The notes: generated from the letters alone by a model not told the origin. Positions 32,706 through 43,275 are shown, counted from the first letter of the stretch. The stretch: DNA of 64,000 bases from Cyanobium sp. FGCU6 (GCA_024958655.1 JANWUR010000016.1:1-64000), one strand, 5' to 3'. Numbers and translations are program-made.

Positions 32706-34013
32706 ATGCAGCGAAGCGCCACCACTTCAACCCACTTCCCCGTCACCGCCGTGGTGCCCCCCGGCCTGGAGGAGCCCGCCGCCGCCGAACTGGTGCACCT
32801 GGGGGCCGCCGAGGTGCGCCCACTGCGCCGCGCCGTGGCCTGCATCACCGACCTGGCCGGCCTGTACCGGCTGCACCTGCAGGCCCGCCTGCCCTTCCGC
32901 TTCCTGCGCGAGCTGGCCCGCTTCCCCTGCCGCGACCCCCGCGAGCTGCGCCGGGGGGTGCAGGCCGCCGCCCCCTGGGAGCTGTGGCTGCCGCCGGAGC
33001 GAAGCCTCAGGGTGGAGGCCAGCGGCAGCCTGCCGGAACTCAACCACAGCCACTACACCGCCCTGGAGGTGAAGAACGCCCTGGTGGACCTGCAGCGCCA
33101 GCGGTGGGGCGAGCGCTCCACGGTGGATCTGCGCGATCCCGATCTGCGGCTGCATCTGCACCTCAGCCCCTCGGCCGGCGGCCTGGCGATCCTCAGCCTC
33201 GAGAGCGGCGGCGGCAGCAGCGCAGGTGGCGAGAGCGGCCCTGCCGGCGGAGGCGGAGGCGACGGGAGGCGCAGCGACGGCAGCCTGCACCGCCGCGGTT
33301 ACCGCGCTGCCATGGGCCTGGCACCGCTGAAGGAAAACCTGGCCGCCGGCCTGATCGCCCACACCGGCTGGGAGGGTTCGGTGCCGCTGGTGGATCCGCT
33401 CTGCGGTTCGGGCACCCTGCTGCTCGAGGCCGCCGCCATGGCCCTGGGGCAGGCGGCGGGGCTGATCTGGGGGGATGGCGGCGTCGGCCCCGCAGGCAGC
33501 GGCCCCGACGCGCCTGCGGTGGCCCCCCGGCCCCGCCCCTTCGGCCTGATGCGCTGGCCCGATTTCGATGCCGCCCTCTGGAGCCAGGCGGTGGCCGAGG
33601 CTCGGAGCAGCCGGCGCAGCACCCTTGCCGATGGCGATGTGCTGGCGCCGATCCTTGGACTGGAGCGCGATCCCCGGGTGCTGCGGCAGGCCCGGGCCAA
33701 TGCGGCCGCTGCCGGCCTGGCGGACCACCTTCAGTTCCAGCAGGGCGATTTCCGCGACCTGATCCCGCCGCCGGGGCCCGGGATGCTCGTGTGCAACCCC
33801 CCCTACGGCGTACGCCTCGGCGCCGGTGAGGATCTCGAGGCGCTCTACGCCGATCTCGGTCGGATGCTGCGGGAGCGCTGCAGCGGCTGGACGCTCTGGC
33901 TGCTGAGCGGCAACCCCGAACTCACCGGCGCCCTGCGGATGAAGGCCAGCCGGCGCATCCCGGTGAGCAACGGCGGTATCGACTGCCGCTGGCTGCGCTA
34001 CGACATCCGCTGA
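32706..34013 (+). CDS. THUMP-domain class I rRNA methyltransferase (RlmL/Trm14-like)
   Basis: A 435-residue protein. A N-terminal ferredoxin-like/THUMP part (PPGLEEPAAAELVHLGAAEV to about residue 160) is followed by a Rossmann methyltransferase with LVDPLCGSGTLLLEAA, LGLERDPRVLRQARANAAAA, FQQGDFRDL and the catalytic LVCNPPYGVRLG. It is expected to make N2-methylguanosine in 23S rRNA or tRNA. A Gly/Ser-rich insertion (residues 165-195) separates the domains. A GTG at 32703 is an equivalent start. Confidence 0.88.
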   Translation: MQRSATTSTHFPVTAVVPPGLEEPAAAELVHLGAAEVRPLRRAVACITDLAGLYRLHLQARLPFRFLRELARFPCRDPRELRRGVQAAAPWELWLPPERSLRVEASGSLPELNHSHYTALEVKNALVDLQRQRWGERSTVDLRDPDLRLHLHLSPSAGGLAILSLESGGGSSAGGESGPAGGGGGDGRRSDGSLHRRGYRAAMGLAPLKENLAAGLIAHTGWEGSVPLVDPLCGSGTLLLEAAAMALGQAAGLIWGDGGVGPAGSGPDAPAVAPRPRPFGLMRWPDFDAALWSQAVAEARSSRRSTLADGDVLAPILGLERDPRVLRQARANAAAAGLADHLQFQQGDFRDLIPPPGPGMLVCNPPYGVRLGAGEDLEALYADLGRMLRERCSGWTLWLLSGNPELTGALRMKASRRIPVSNGGIDCRWLRYDIR

Positions 34014-34043
34014 GCATCCCGACGGCAGGGGAAGCGTCTCGGA

Positions 34044-34439
34044 TCAGAAGCGGCCCGTAAGGGCCCGGGTGGTGCGCAGCAGTCCGGCGGTGGTCTGGGG
34101 CAGGAATGGACCCTTGAGCATGCCACCGCCCAGCCGCAGGCAGAGGGCCGCCAGCAGGCCGTCCACCACCGCCAGCAGCAGAGCGGCCTGGATCCAGTCG
34201 AGCTGGAAGTGCTGTTTCGCCCACAGCAGCAGGGCGATCTGGGTGGCCAGGGCGGCCATCGTGGCCAGACCGATGCCCATGCCCAGGAACACGCCGCCGC
34301 CGATCAGGCGCCGCTTCTCCCGGTCGGCCTCCTGCAGGGCGATGCGCACGTGCAGGTCCATCACGGAGGTCATCAGGGCGGTGACCCGGGTGAAGCCCCG
34401 CCCGCCCTCACGCCCGTCGGGGAGGCGCTCGCGACTCAT
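34044..34439 (-). CDS. holin-superfamily III / YqjE-like membrane protein
   Basis: A 131-residue protein with a soluble N-terminal helix (VMDLHVRIALQEADREKRRL) and two TM helices (LIGGGVFLGMGIGLATMAAL; IQAALLLAVVDGLLAALCL). It matches the phage-holin-3/YqjE architecture usually encoded with YqjD/DUF883 proteins. Its ATG overlaps the stop of the upstream DUF883-like gene (34436-34439). Confidence 0.7.
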   Translation of the reverse strand: MSRERLPDGREGGRGFTRVTALMTSVMDLHVRIALQEADREKRRLIGGGVFLGMGIGLATMAALATQIALLLWAKQHFQLDWIQAALLLAVVDGLLAALCLRLGGGMLKGPFLPQTTAGLLRTTRALTGRF

Positions 34440-34996
34440 GCCGAGCGCCGGCCGGAGGACAGCAGCAGGCCGGCCAGCAGGCCGATGCCGGCGGCGATGC
34501 CCAGGGCCATCAGCGGCCGCTCGCGCACCGGCTTCTCGATCCGGGGCCGCAGCGTGGCGTTCAGGTCGTCGAGCAGCTGCTCGAGCTGCTCCTCCAGCGG
34601 CGAGAGGCTCTGGGCCACGTGGCCGGCCTGCTCGGTGGTGGCCTGCAGCAGATCCAGCAGCTGGCGGCGGGCGCCATTGGCGGTGATGCCTGTCTGGCGG
34701 CTGATCGCCTCGGCCACCTGGTCGAAGCTGCCGCGGGTGGCTTCCAGGGTGTGGCGGGCCACCTCGGGCCACTCGCGCTGGATCGTGGGCAGGAGGGTGT
34801 CGAAGCGCTCGCGGAAGGCGGCCTGCAGCTGGGCGAGGGCCGGGGAGGGGGCGGGATCGGCCACCGGCGTGCCCAGCGGCGCGCCGTTGCCGCCCTCATG
34901 CTCGCGGGCCTGCTCCGGGGACGGGAGGGGGTCCATGGCGGCGACGCCGGGGGCGCCTGCGGGGGTCTCCACAACGTAGGGAGCCGGGGTTGGCAT
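34436..34996 (-). CDS. DUF883/YqjD-like membrane-anchored protein
   Basis: A 186-residue protein. Residues 1-60 are Pro/Ala/Gly-rich and probably disordered, residues 65-150 form a long amphipathic helical domain (TTEQAGHVAQSLSPLEEQLE), and the C-terminus has one TM helix (MALGIAAGIGLLAGLLLSSG) after RIEKPVRERP. This is the layout of ElaB/YqjD proteins, which tether ribosomes or other cargo to the membrane in E. coli. It is divergent from smc with 45 bases between starts. Confidence 0.65.
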   Translation of the reverse strand: MPTPAPYVVETPAGAPGVAAMDPLPSPEQAREHEGGNGAPLGTPVADPAPSPALAQLQAAFRERFDTLLPTIQREWPEVARHTLEATRGSFDQVAEAISRQTGITANGARRQLLDLLQATTEQAGHVAQSLSPLEEQLEQLLDDLNATLRPRIEKPVRERPLMALGIAAGIGLLAGLLLSSGRRSA

Positions 34997-35041
34997 CGTC
35001 ACCACCTTCGCTACATTCAGCCGGCTCGGCGCACGGGCCTG

Positions 35042-38000
35042 TTGGTTCACATCAATCAGGTCGAGCTCACCCACTTCAAGTCCTTCGGCGGCTCGATCGC
35101 GATCCCCCTTGAGCCGGGTTTCACAGTGGTCACCGGACCCAATGGCTCGGGCAAAAGCAACATTCTCGATGCGGTGCTCTTCTGCCTCGGTCTGGCCAGC
35201 AGCCGGGGCATGCGGGCCGAGCGCCTGCCCGACCTGATCAACAGCGCCGTGCTGCGCGACGGCCGCGCCGCCGAGGCCAGTGTCACCGTGCGCTTCCACC
35301 TCGGCGACTGGCGGCCGGATGAGGCCGAGCAGGGTCTGGAGCCCCACGAGGGGGTGCCCTGGATCCAGCCGGGTCAGCGGGAATGGAGTGTCACGCGCCG
35401 GCTGCGGGTGGCGCCGGGGGGGACCTACAGCAGCACCTACAGCGCCGATGGCGTCGCCTGCAACCTTCAGCAGCTGCAGACCCAGCTGCGCCGCCTGCGG
35501 GTCGACCCCGACGGCAGCAACGTGGTGATGCAGGGCGACGTCACCCGCATCGTGTCGATGAGCGCCCGCGAGCGGCGCGGCATCATCGACGAGCTGGCCG
35601 GGGTGGCCCTGTTCGACAGCCGGATCGAGCAGACGCGCGGCAAGCTCGACGAGGTGCAGGAGCGGCAGGAGCGCTGCCGGATCGTGGAGCAGGAGCTGCT
35701 GGTGGCCCGCCAGAAGCTGGAGAAAGATTGCGCCAGGGCCCGCACCTACCAGGAGCTGCGCCTGCGCCTCCATGCTGGCCGGGAGCAGGAGCAGGTGCTG
35801 GCCTGGGAAGCGGCCGGCGCCCAGCTCGAGGCCCTGGGCCGGCGGGAACAGGAGCTGGAGCGTCGCGCCGAGGAGACGGCGACGGCCATCACCGCGGCCG
35901 AGGGGCAGGAGCGCGAGGCCGCCGTCGAACTGGAGCGGCTGCAGGCGGAGGTGAAGGACCTGGGGGAGGACCGCCTCGTGGCCCTGCAGGGCGAACGGGC
36001 GGGCCTGGAGGCGGGTGAGCGGGAGCGGGCCCGCCAGGCGGAGCGGCATCGCCAGCAGGCCGAGGAGCTGCAGGCCCGCCGGCAGGAGCTGGCCGATCGC
36101 CAGCTACGGCTGAAGGAGGGGCGGCGCACGCTCGAAGCGGCCGCCGACGATGCCGGCCTGGCGGCGGCCGAGGAGCGCTGCCGGGCGGCCGAAGCGGCCG
36201 TGGAGCTCTCCCGCCGGCGGCTGGGGGAGGTGGCCGGCCGCTCCAGCAGCTGGATCGAGGAGCAGCGGCGGCGCAGCGAGGCGCGGCAGGAGCGCCAGGC
36301 GCGGCTCGGGCCGCTGGAGGCCGAACGCCAGCAGCTGCGCGAGCGGCTGCGCCAGGCCGATGAGCGCCTCGGGGAGCTGGCCAGGGAGCAGGGGGACGAC
36401 GGGCGTGAGGGCGCGGAAGCCGAAGCCCGGCTGGCCGGCCTGGAGAGCGAGCGCCACCGACTGGAGGAGGAGCGGGAGCGGGCCCAGGAGCGGATCGGCC
36501 GGCAGGCGGAGGAGCTGGGACTGCAGCAGCGCACCCGCAGCCGGCTCGAGCAGGAGCAGGCGAGCCTCGAGCGGGAGATCGCCCGGCTCGACAGCCGCCG
36601 CGAAACCCTGCAGGAGAGCCGGGGCACCGGGGCCCTGCGGCTGCTGCTGGAGTCGGGGCTGGAGGGCATCCACGGACCGGTGGCCCAGCTCGGCGAGGTG
36701 GACGACCAGTACCGGGTGGCGCTGGAGGTGGCCGCCGGCGCCCGGCTCGGCCAGGTGGTGGTGGAGGATGACGGCATCGCCGCCCGCGCCATCGAGCTGC
36801 TCAAGAGCCGGCGCGCCGGCCGCCTCACCTTTCTGCCCCTGAACCGCATCCGCGGCGGTGGCGGCACGGGGGCAGCGCTGCAGCGTGGGGGCGGCGGCGG
36901 CAGCGGGCTGGTGGGTCGGGCGGTGGATCTGATCCGCCATGAGGCGGTCTATGCGGAGGTGTTCCGCTACGTCTTCGGCGACACGCTGGTGTTCCGGGAT
37001 CTGGCCAGCGCCCGGCGGGAATTGGGGCGCTGCCGGGCCGTGACCCTGGAGGGGGAACTGCTGGAGAAGAGCGGCGCCATGACCGGCGGCAGCCTGCAGG
37101 CCCGCACCGGCCAGCTGGGCTTCGGCCGCAGCAGCGAGGGCGACGAGGCCGAACCCCTGCGGCGCCGGCTGCTGGAGCTGGGGGAGAGCCTGCTGGCCTG
37201 CCGGCGGCGGGAGGCCGAGCTGGCCCGGGAGCTGGAGCAGGCCCGGCCGGCTCTGGAGCAGTGCCGCCAGCGCCTGGCCGCTCTGGAGGCGGGGGCGGAG
37301 GCAGCCCAGCGGGCCCTGCTGCCCAGCCGGCAGCGGCAGGCCCAGCGGCAGGAGCGCCGCCACCAGCTGGAGGCGAGCCGCCGCGCCGATGGCGAGCGGC
37401 TGGCGAACCTGGAGCTCGAGATCGGACCGCTGCTGCGGGAGCTCGAGCAGCTGCTGAGCAGCGAAGCGGAGGCCGGCGAAGGAGCCGACGCCAGCCGCTG
37501 GCAGGGGCTGCAGGCCGAACTGGAGGCCGCCGACCGCAGCCTCAGCGAAGCCCGGCTGCAGCGCGACACCCGGCTGGCGGAGCGGCGGGAGCGGGCGCTG
37601 GCCCACGAACGGATCACCAGCCAGCTCGCCGCCCTGGCCGAGGAGGAGCGGCGGCTGGCCGCCGAGGTGGCCGCCCTGGTGCAGGAGCGGGAGCAGTGGA
37701 AGGAGCTCAAGCGGGTCGATGCCGAACGCCGGGCGGAACTGGATCGCCAGATGGCCGAGCTCCAGAACCGCTTCGGCGAACGGCGGCGGCTGCGCGATGC
37801 GGCCGAGGCGGCCCTGGCCCGCCTGCGCCAGGGGCTGCAGCAGCACCGCTGGGAGCTGGAGCGGGTGGCGGAGGAACGGCAGGCCCTCGGCGAGGAGCGC
37901 CGCAGCCAGACCCTGCGCTTCGAGCAGCTGCTGCGGGAGCTGCCCGATCCCCGCCCCGAGCTGCCCGAGGAGGTGCGCGCGGCGGGCCTGGAGGCGCTGC

Positions 38001-38632
38001 AGGAGGACCTGCGCCGGCTGCAGCAGCGGATGGAGGCGCTGGAGCCGGTGAACATGCTCGCCCTCGAGGAACTGGAGCAGCTGGAGGAGCGGCTGGCGGG
38101 CCTGGAGGAGCGCCTGGAGGTGCTCGGCAAGGAGCGGGAGGAGCTGCTGCTGCGCATCGAAACGGTGGCCACCCTTCGCCAGGAAGCCTTCCTGGAGGCC
38201 TTCCGGGCGGTCGATGGCCACTTCCGCACGATCTTCGCCGGCCTCTCCGATGGCGAGGGGCACCTGCAGCTGGAAAACCCGGAGGATCCACTCGAAGGGG
38301 GGCTGACGCTGGTGGCCCATCCCCGCGGCAAGGCCGTGCGCCGGCTGGCCTCGATGTCGGGGGGCGAGAAGTCGCTGACAGCCCTGAGCTTCCTGTTCGC
38401 CCTCCAGCGCTTCCGCCCCTCTCCCTTCTATGCCCTCGACGAGGTCGACAGCTTCCTCGACGGGGTCAATGTGGAGCGGCTGGCCGGCCTGATCGCCTCC
38501 CAGTCGAGCGATGCCCAGTTCATGGTGGTGAGCCACCGGCGCCCGATGATCGCCGCCGCGACCCGCACCATCGGCGTCACCCAGGCCCGGGGCGCCCACA
38601 CCCAGGTGGTCGGTTTGCCGCCAGCGGCCTGA
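35042..38632 (+). CDS. smc: chromosome segregation protein SMC
   Basis: A 1196-residue SMC from a TTG giving LVHINQVELTHFKSFGGSIA. The N-terminal ATPase half has GPNGSGKSNILDAVLFCLGL. Long coiled coils follow, with a hinge around residues 520-680 (GLEGIHGPVAQLGEVDDQYR; GGSLQARTGQLG). The C-terminal half has the signature LASMSGGEKSLTALSFLFAL and Walker B YALDEVDSFLDGVNVERL. With ScpA and ScpB it condenses and segregates chromosomes. No other start codon preserves the first beta strand. Confidence 0.96.
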   Translation: MVHINQVELTHFKSFGGSIAIPLEPGFTVVTGPNGSGKSNILDAVLFCLGLASSRGMRAERLPDLINSAVLRDGRAAEASVTVRFHLGDWRPDEAEQGLEPHEGVPWIQPGQREWSVTRRLRVAPGGTYSSTYSADGVACNLQQLQTQLRRLRVDPDGSNVVMQGDVTRIVSMSARERRGIIDELAGVALFDSRIEQTRGKLDEVQERQERCRIVEQELLVARQKLEKDCARARTYQELRLRLHAGREQEQVLAWEAAGAQLEALGRREQELERRAEETATAITAAEGQEREAAVELERLQAEVKDLGEDRLVALQGERAGLEAGERERARQAERHRQQAEELQARRQELADRQLRLKEGRRTLEAAADDAGLAAAEERCRAAEAAVELSRRRLGEVAGRSSSWIEEQRRRSEARQERQARLGPLEAERQQLRERLRQADERLGELAREQGDDGREGAEAEARLAGLESERHRLEEERERAQERIGRQAEELGLQQRTRSRLEQEQASLEREIARLDSRRETLQESRGTGALRLLLESGLEGIHGPVAQLGEVDDQYRVALEVAAGARLGQVVVEDDGIAARAIELLKSRRAGRLTFLPLNRIRGGGGTGAALQRGGGGGSGLVGRAVDLIRHEAVYAEVFRYVFGDTLVFRDLASARRELGRCRAVTLEGELLEKSGAMTGGSLQARTGQLGFGRSSEGDEAEPLRRRLLELGESLLACRRREAELARELEQARPALEQCRQRLAALEAGAEAAQRALLPSRQRQAQRQERRHQLEASRRADGERLANLELEIGPLLRELEQLLSSEAEAGEGADASRWQGLQAELEAADRSLSEARLQRDTRLAERRERALAHERITSQLAALAEEERRLAAEVAALVQEREQWKELKRVDAERRAELDRQMAELQNRFGERRRLRDAAEAALARLRQGLQQHRWELERVAEERQALGEERRSQTLRFEQLLRELPDPRPELPEEVRAAGLEALQEDLRRLQQRMEALEPVNMLALEELEQLEERLAGLEERLEVLGKEREELLLRIETVATLRQEAFLEAFRAVDGHFRTIFAGLSDGEGHLQLENPEDPLEGGLTLVAHPRGKAVRRLASMSGGEKSLTALSFLFALQRFRPSPFYALDEVDSFLDGVNVERLAGLIASQSSDAQFMVVSHRRPMIAAATRTIGVTQARGAHTQVVGLPPAA

Positions 38633-38670
38633 GCCCACCAGGTGGGTCACAATGGGCCGAGCGGCCGACC

Positions 38671-39861
38671 GTGCCGTTCGTTCTGCAACAGGATTTGACC
38701 TCCTCGATTCCCCCCGCCACAGATCCGAACGCCCCGGCCGCCGCCAGCGATCGCCTCTGGCTCCGCTCAGAGCTGATGGGCACCCAGGTGATCACCAGGG
38801 ACACAGGTCGCCGACTCGGCGTGGTGGGTGAGGTGGTGGTGGACATTGACCGCCGCGAAGTGGTGGCGCTGGGCCTGCGCGACAACCCGCTCACCCGCTT
38901 CCTGCCCGGTCTGCCCCGCTGGATGCCGCTGGAGCGCATCCGCCAGGTGGGTGATGTGATCCTGGTGGATTCCGCCGATTCGCTCGCCGAGGGCTTCAAC
39001 CCCGAGCGGTACAGCAAGGTGATCAACTGCCAGGTGGTCACCGAATCGGGCGAACAGCTCGGGCGGGTGCTCGGCTTCAGCTTCGACATCGAAACCGGCG
39101 AGCTCACCACCCTGGTGATCGGTGCCCTGGGCGTGCCCCTCCTGGGGGAGGGCGTGCTCAGCACCTGGGAGTTGCCGGTGGGCGAGATCGTGAGCAGCGG
39201 TACCGACCGCATCATTGTGTACGAAGGGGCCGAGGAGAAGCTCAAGCAGCTCGGCACCGGCCTGCTCGAGAAGCTGGGGATCGGCGGCGGCGGGCTGGAG
39301 CAGGAGGAGCGGGAGCGCTTCCGCGGCGGTGTCGTGCCTGCGGAAAACCAGCTGCCGGCCGGTCAGCCCTCGGCCACCGAACAGCGCCGCATCCAGCCGG
39401 CGGCCAGCCGGGCCTTCGAGCCCCGCAGCGAGCTGGAATACGTGGAACTGGAGGAGCGCCGCGAACGCGAACCCCTGCGACAGCGCCGTTACCTGGAGGA
39501 GGAGAGCGACAGAGGGCGGGCCGAGCCCTATGGATCTGAACCACCCCCTCCATTGCGGCGCCCCTCCGCATTCGACGAGCGCGACGACGACCGCTATTCC
39601 GACCGTTACGCCGACGAACCTCGGAGCTACGGAGGCCCCCGCTACGGGCAGCGGGAGATCGAGCCCTACGAGCCGGAACCCCGCCGCTCCGCACCAGCAG
39701 CGCGGCGCTCCGGTCCCGAATCCCTTCCCTACGACGAGGAGCCGCCGCTGAGATCCCGCGATCCCCTGCCGCAACGCCGGCCGTCAGGCCCCCCCCGCAG
39801 CAGGGAGGAGAGCCCTGAACCGATCGATGTGGAACCGGAAGTGATCGACGATCCCTGGTGA
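38671..39861 (+). CDS. PRC-barrel domain protein
   Basis: A 396-residue protein starting GTG. Two PRC-barrel domains are visible: residues 20-90 (LMGTQVITRDTGRRLGVVGE) and 105-180 (VINCQVVTESGEQLGRVLGF). After a helical linker (KLKQLGTGLLEKLGIGG), the C-terminal 190 residues are Arg/Glu/Tyr/Pro-rich and disordered, with many RYxDxxRSYGG-like segments. In cyanobacteria such proteins have been linked to photosynthetic complex assembly; here the role is unassigned. Confidence 0.85.
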   Translation: MPFVLQQDLTSSIPPATDPNAPAAASDRLWLRSELMGTQVITRDTGRRLGVVGEVVVDIDRREVVALGLRDNPLTRFLPGLPRWMPLERIRQVGDVILVDSADSLAEGFNPERYSKVINCQVVTESGEQLGRVLGFSFDIETGELTTLVIGALGVPLLGEGVLSTWELPVGEIVSSGTDRIIVYEGAEEKLKQLGTGLLEKLGIGGGGLEQEERERFRGGVVPAENQLPAGQPSATEQRRIQPAASRAFEPRSELEYVELEERREREPLRQRRYLEEESDRGRAEPYGSEPPPPLRRPSAFDERDDDRYSDRYADEPRSYGGPRYGQREIEPYEPEPRRSAPAARRSGPESLPYDEEPPLRSRDPLPQRRPSGPPRSREESPEPIDVEPEVIDDPW

Positions 39862-39869
39862 CACCGGGC

Positions 39870-40316
39870 TCAGCGCTCCTCGAAGCGCAGCGACGCCGAG
39901 TTCACGCAGTAACGCTGGCCGGTGGGCGCCGGACCGTCTCCGAACACATGGCCCAGATGGGCCTCGCAGCGGGCGCAGCGGATCTCGGTGCGCACCATGC
40001 CGTGCGACGCGTCGCGGTGGGTGGTGATCGCCCCGCTGGCCACTCCGTCCCAGAAGCTGGGCCAGCCGGTGCCGGAGTCGAACTTGGTGGCCGAATCGAA
40101 CAGAGGAGCGTCGCAGCAGACGCAGTGGTACATCCCGTCGCCCTTGTGGTTCCAGTAGGCCCCGGTGAACGCCCGCTCCGTGCCGCCCTGGCGGGTCACC
40201 CGGAACTGCTCAGGGGTGAGCCGCGCGCGCCACTGGCTCTCCTCGGCCACCGGCGAGGGGCCGTCCGCGGCAAGGCTGGGATCGGGAAACGAGGCGCAGG
40301 AAGGAGCGTCGGACAT
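39870..40316 (-). CDS. msrB: peptide-methionine (R)-S-oxide reductase
   Basis: A 148-residue MsrB. Two zinc CxxC pairs (CVCCDAPLF and CARCEAHLG), [13 protein letters not shown], and the catalytic [11 protein letters not shown] at the C-terminus are present. It reduces methionine-R-sulfoxide in oxidised proteins. The ATG at 40316 is followed by a Pro/Ser leader typical of the cyanobacterial form. Confidence 0.95.
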   Translation of the reverse strand: MSDAPSCASFPDPSLAADGPSPVAEESQWRARLTPEQFRVTRQGGTERAFTGAYWNHKGDGMYHCVCCDAPLFDSATKFDSGTGWPSFWDGVASGAITTHRDASHGMVRTEIRCARCEAHLGHVFGDGPAPTGQRYCVNSASLRFEER

Positions 40317-40341
40317 CGGAACAGGGAGGCCGGAGCCCAGG

Positions 40342-41619
40342 CTAGGCAGGGCCCGCGGGGGGCAGCAGCCCCCGCACCATCGTCGCCAGGGCGGCCACGG
40401 CGCCGGGGGAGCCGCGCAGGCTGCGCAGGTCGTCACGCATGCCCGCCAGACGGTCCGGGTGCGCCAGCCAGTCGGCGGCCTCCTCGGCGATCGCATCGGG
40501 CGTGATCGCGCCCACCCGCTCCGGCACCACCGCCCGCCCGGCGGCGATGTTGGGCCAGGCCAGGAAGCCCCGATGGCGCATCCGCCAGGCGGTGAGGGCC
40601 ACCCCGAGCAGCCGCCTCAGCAGCGGCAGGCGTGCCAGCAGCCCCAGCCAGCCGTCCCAGGCCTGCATCACATGCAGATGCTGGGTGGGCACCAGCACGA
40701 TCATCGGCAGCCCCAGGGCGCCGAGTTCGGCCGTGTTCGCCCCCACGGTGGTGAGGGCCAGGCGGCACTGGCTCAGGGCTCCGTGGGCGGGGTGGGACTC
40801 CAGCAGTCGGATGCGGGTGCCGGCGGGCGTGCGCAGCTCCTCGCCCCGGCGCTCAGGCACGGCGGCACCGAAACTGCGGGCGATCGGGTTGGCCGGATCG
40901 GCGAAGGCCATCACTTCGGCCACCGAGGTGGTGGGTGCCACCGGCAGCAGAAAACGAACCCCGGGACGGAGAGCGGCGAGTCGATCGGCGGCGCGGAGCA
41001 GGAACGGCACTCCCACCTGCAGCTTCGCCCGCTTGGAGCCGGGCAGCAGCGCCACCCAGTCACCGGGGGGCAGGGGATCGGCCTGGCGCGCCGACTCCGA
41101 GAGATCGGCCATCAGATCGCCCACCACCGTGCAGCGGGAGCGCCAGCGGGCCCGCAGACGACCGGCGGCGGTGGGCCCCATGGCGGCGATGCTGTCATTC
41201 CAGCGCGGCCAACGGGCCACCCACTCGGCATAGGTGAGGTGGCGGTAGCCCAGGCGGGCCGAGAGCAGCACGGTCCAGAACTGGTCGCCGCCCAGGAACA
41301 CCACCACCCCCCGGGGGGGCCAGGGGCCATGGCGGCGCGGTCGCAGCAGCATCCACCAGAAGCGCTGGGCGGGCAGCACCCGTTCGAACAGCCCCCAGCT
41401 GAGGGCGACCCGGTGCTCCTGACCGGTGGCGTTGGGGCAGGGCACCAACACCAGTTGCAGAGCGATGCGGGCCTCAGGGTGGCGCGGCCTCAGCTGCAGC
41501 TCCTGGTGCAGGCGCTCCGCCAGGGGCCGTACCCAGGTGCTCAGCTCGCCCGGACCATTGCTCACCAGAACGATGGCGGACTCCACGGGAGGTGCCATGG
41601 GCGACGTGGAGGAAGCCAC
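40342..41619 (-). CDS. lipid-A-disaccharide-synthase-like glycosyltransferase
   Basis: A 425-residue GT-B-fold protein. It begins [20 protein letters not shown], the GEL/GPGE loop of LpxB-related enzymes, and has [40 protein letters not shown] (nucleotide-binding loop), [20 protein letters not shown] and [17 protein letters not shown]. It is the cyanobacterial LpxB-related paralogue, probably acting on a lipid or polysaccharide rather than canonical lipid A. An ATG at 41598 is an alternative start. Confidence 0.75.
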   Translation of the reverse strand: MASSTSPMAPPVESAIVLVSNGPGELSTWVRPLAERLHQELQLRPRHPEARIALQLVLVPCPNATGQEHRVALSWGLFERVLPAQRFWWMLLRPRRHGPWPPRGVVVFLGGDQFWTVLLSARLGYRHLTYAEWVARWPRWNDSIAAMGPTAAGRLRARWRSRCTVVGDLMADLSESARQADPLPPGDWVALLPGSKRAKLQVGVPFLLRAADRLAALRPGVRFLLPVAPTTSVAEVMAFADPANPIARSFGAAVPERRGEELRTPAGTRIRLLESHPAHGALSQCRLALTTVGANTAELGALGLPMIVLVPTQHLHVMQAWDGWLGLLARLPLLRRLLGVALTAWRMRHRGFLAWPNIAAGRAVVPERVGAITPDAIAEEAADWLAHPDRLAGMRDDLRSLRGSPGAVAALATMVRGLLPPAGPA

Positions 41620-41657
41620 GATGTGGCGGGTGGTGAGCCGGTGGAAAGAAAGATGAA

Positions 41658-41739
41658 TGCGGATGGCGAGACTTGAACTCGCAAGGCCGAAGCCACACGC
41701 CCCTCAAACGTGCGTGTCTACCAATTCCACCACATCCGC
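41658..41739 (-). tRNA. trnL-GAG: tRNA-Leu (GAG)
   Basis: On the minus strand the sequence folds into a full cloverleaf of 82 bases. The acceptor stem is GCGGATG/CATCCGC plus discriminator A. The D-loop carries TGGTAGAC, the anticodon loop is TTGAGGG with anticodon GAG, a class II variable arm follows (TGGCTTCGGCC), and the T-arm is GCGAGTTCAAGTCTCGC. CCA is not encoded. Confidence 0.97.
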
Positions 41740-41916
41740 ATGGATCGGCTGCCCGTGGTGTCCGCACCGGAGGTGCGGCGACCGGGGCTTCCGGGTGGGG
41801 TGAACGGCAATGCCGCCCACGGGTGTGGACTATACCCATCGGCGTCCCTCCGGGCCAGCGGGAGGCCGTGTGAGCGCTGATACAGTCCGCCCTGGCCGGC
41901 CGCCCCGCGTTCTCGG

Positions 41917-43275
41917 ATGCCCATCGGCAAACTGTTGATCGCCAATCGTGGCGAGATCGCGCTCCGCATCCTGCGCAGCTGCCGCGAACTGGGGATCCCC
42001 ACGGTGGCGGTGTACAGCACGGTCGATCGCAACGCCCTGCACGTGCAGCTGGCGGACGAGGCCGTGTGCGTGGGCGAGGCGCCCAGCAGCAAGAGCTACC
42101 TCAACATCCCGAACATCCTGGCGGCCGCCACCTCCCGCGGCGCCGACGCCATCCATCCGGGCTACGGCTTCCTGGCGGAGAACGATCGCTTCGCCGAGAT
42201 CTGCCGCGACCACGGCATCACCTTCGTGGGCCCCTCACCCGAGGCGATCCGCTCGATGGGCGACAAGTCGACGGCCAAGGCGACGATGCAGGGGGTAGGG
42301 GTGCCCACCATCCCCGGCAGCGAGGGGCTGCTCGAGAACGTGGGGCAGGCCACTGAGCTGGCAGGCCAGATGGGCTACCCGGTGATGATCAAGGCCACCG
42401 CCGGCGGAGGCGGCCGCGGCATGCGCCTGGTGCCGGCTGCGGAGCAGCTGGAGAACCTGTTCAAGGCGGCCCAGGGCGAGGCGGAGGCCGCCTTCGGCAA
42501 CCCGGGCCTCTACATGGAGAAATTCATCGACCGCCCCCGGCACGTCGAAGTGCAGGTGCTGGCCGACCGCCACGGCAACGTGGTGCACCTGGGTGAACGC
42601 GACTGCTCGATCCAGCGCCGCCACCAGAAGCTGCTGGAAGAGGCCCCGAGCGTGGCGATCGATGCCGAGCTGCGTCGCCGCATGGGTGAGGCCGCCGTGG
42701 CCGCCGCCCGCACGATCGGCTACGAGGGCGCCGGCACCGTGGAGTTCCTGGTGGACCGCAGCGGTGCGTTCTATTTCATGGAGATGAACACCCGCATCCA
42801 GGTGGAGCATCCGGTCACCGAGGTGGTGACGGGCATCGACCTGATCGCCGAGCAGCTGCGCATCGCCGGCGGCGAGCCGATCACCGTGAGCCAGGAGCAG
42901 ATCAGGCTCACCGGCCACGCGATCGAGGTGCGGATCAACGCCGAGGACCCAGCCCACAACTTCCGCCCGGCCCCCGGCAAGATCACCGGCTGGCTGCCGC
43001 CAGGCGGTCCCGGCGTGCGGGTTGACAGCCACGTGTACACGGGCTACGAGATCCCGCCCTTCTACGACTCCCTGATCGGCAAGCTGATCGTGTGGGGCGT
43101 CGATCGCGACCACGCCCTTCGCCGATTGCGGCGCGTGCTCACCGAGTGTGCCATCACCGGCATTCCCACCACGATCGACTTTCACCTGGCCCTGCTCGAT
43201 CGCCCGGAGTTCCAGCGCGGCGATGTGCACACCAAGTTCGTGGAGCAGGAGATGCTGCCGCTGATGGGCGGCTGA
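41917..43275 (+). CDS. accC: acetyl-CoA carboxylase, biotin carboxylase subunit
   Basis: A 452-residue AccC. It starts [20 protein letters not shown], with the lid loop [12 protein letters not shown], carboxylation-site residues in [19 protein letters not shown], and [20 protein letters not shown]. It carboxylates biotin on BCCP using ATP and bicarbonate, the first half-reaction of fatty-acid synthesis. Length and ends are normal. The stop is followed by a convergent yggT-like gene. Confidence 0.98.
   Translation: MPIGKLLIANRGEIALRILRSCRELGIPTVAVYSTVDRNALHVQLADEAVCVGEAPSSKSYLNIPNILAAATSRGADAIHPGYGFLAENDRFAEICRDHGITFVGPSPEAIRSMGDKSTAKATMQGVGVPTIPGSEGLLENVGQATELAGQMGYPVMIKATAGGGGRGMRLVPAAEQLENLFKAAQGEAEAAFGNPGLYMEKFIDRPRHVEVQVLADRHGNVVHLGERDCSIQRRHQKLLEEAPSVAIDAELRRRMGEAAVAAARTIGYEGAGTVEFLVDRSGAFYFMEMNTRIQVEHPVTEVVTGIDLIAEQLRIAGGEPITVSQEQIRLTGHAIEVRINAEDPAHNFRPAPGKITGWLPPGGPGVRVDSHVYTGYEIPPFYDSLIGKLIVWGVDRDHALRRLRRVLTECAITGIPTTIDFHLALLDRPEFQRGDVHTKFVEQEMLPLMGG

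Noticed and set aside
36104-38650. 848-codon open frame antisense to smc
   Set aside because: It is a by-product of GC-rich codon bias in smc; the translation is low-complexity Gln/Leu/Pro without motifs.
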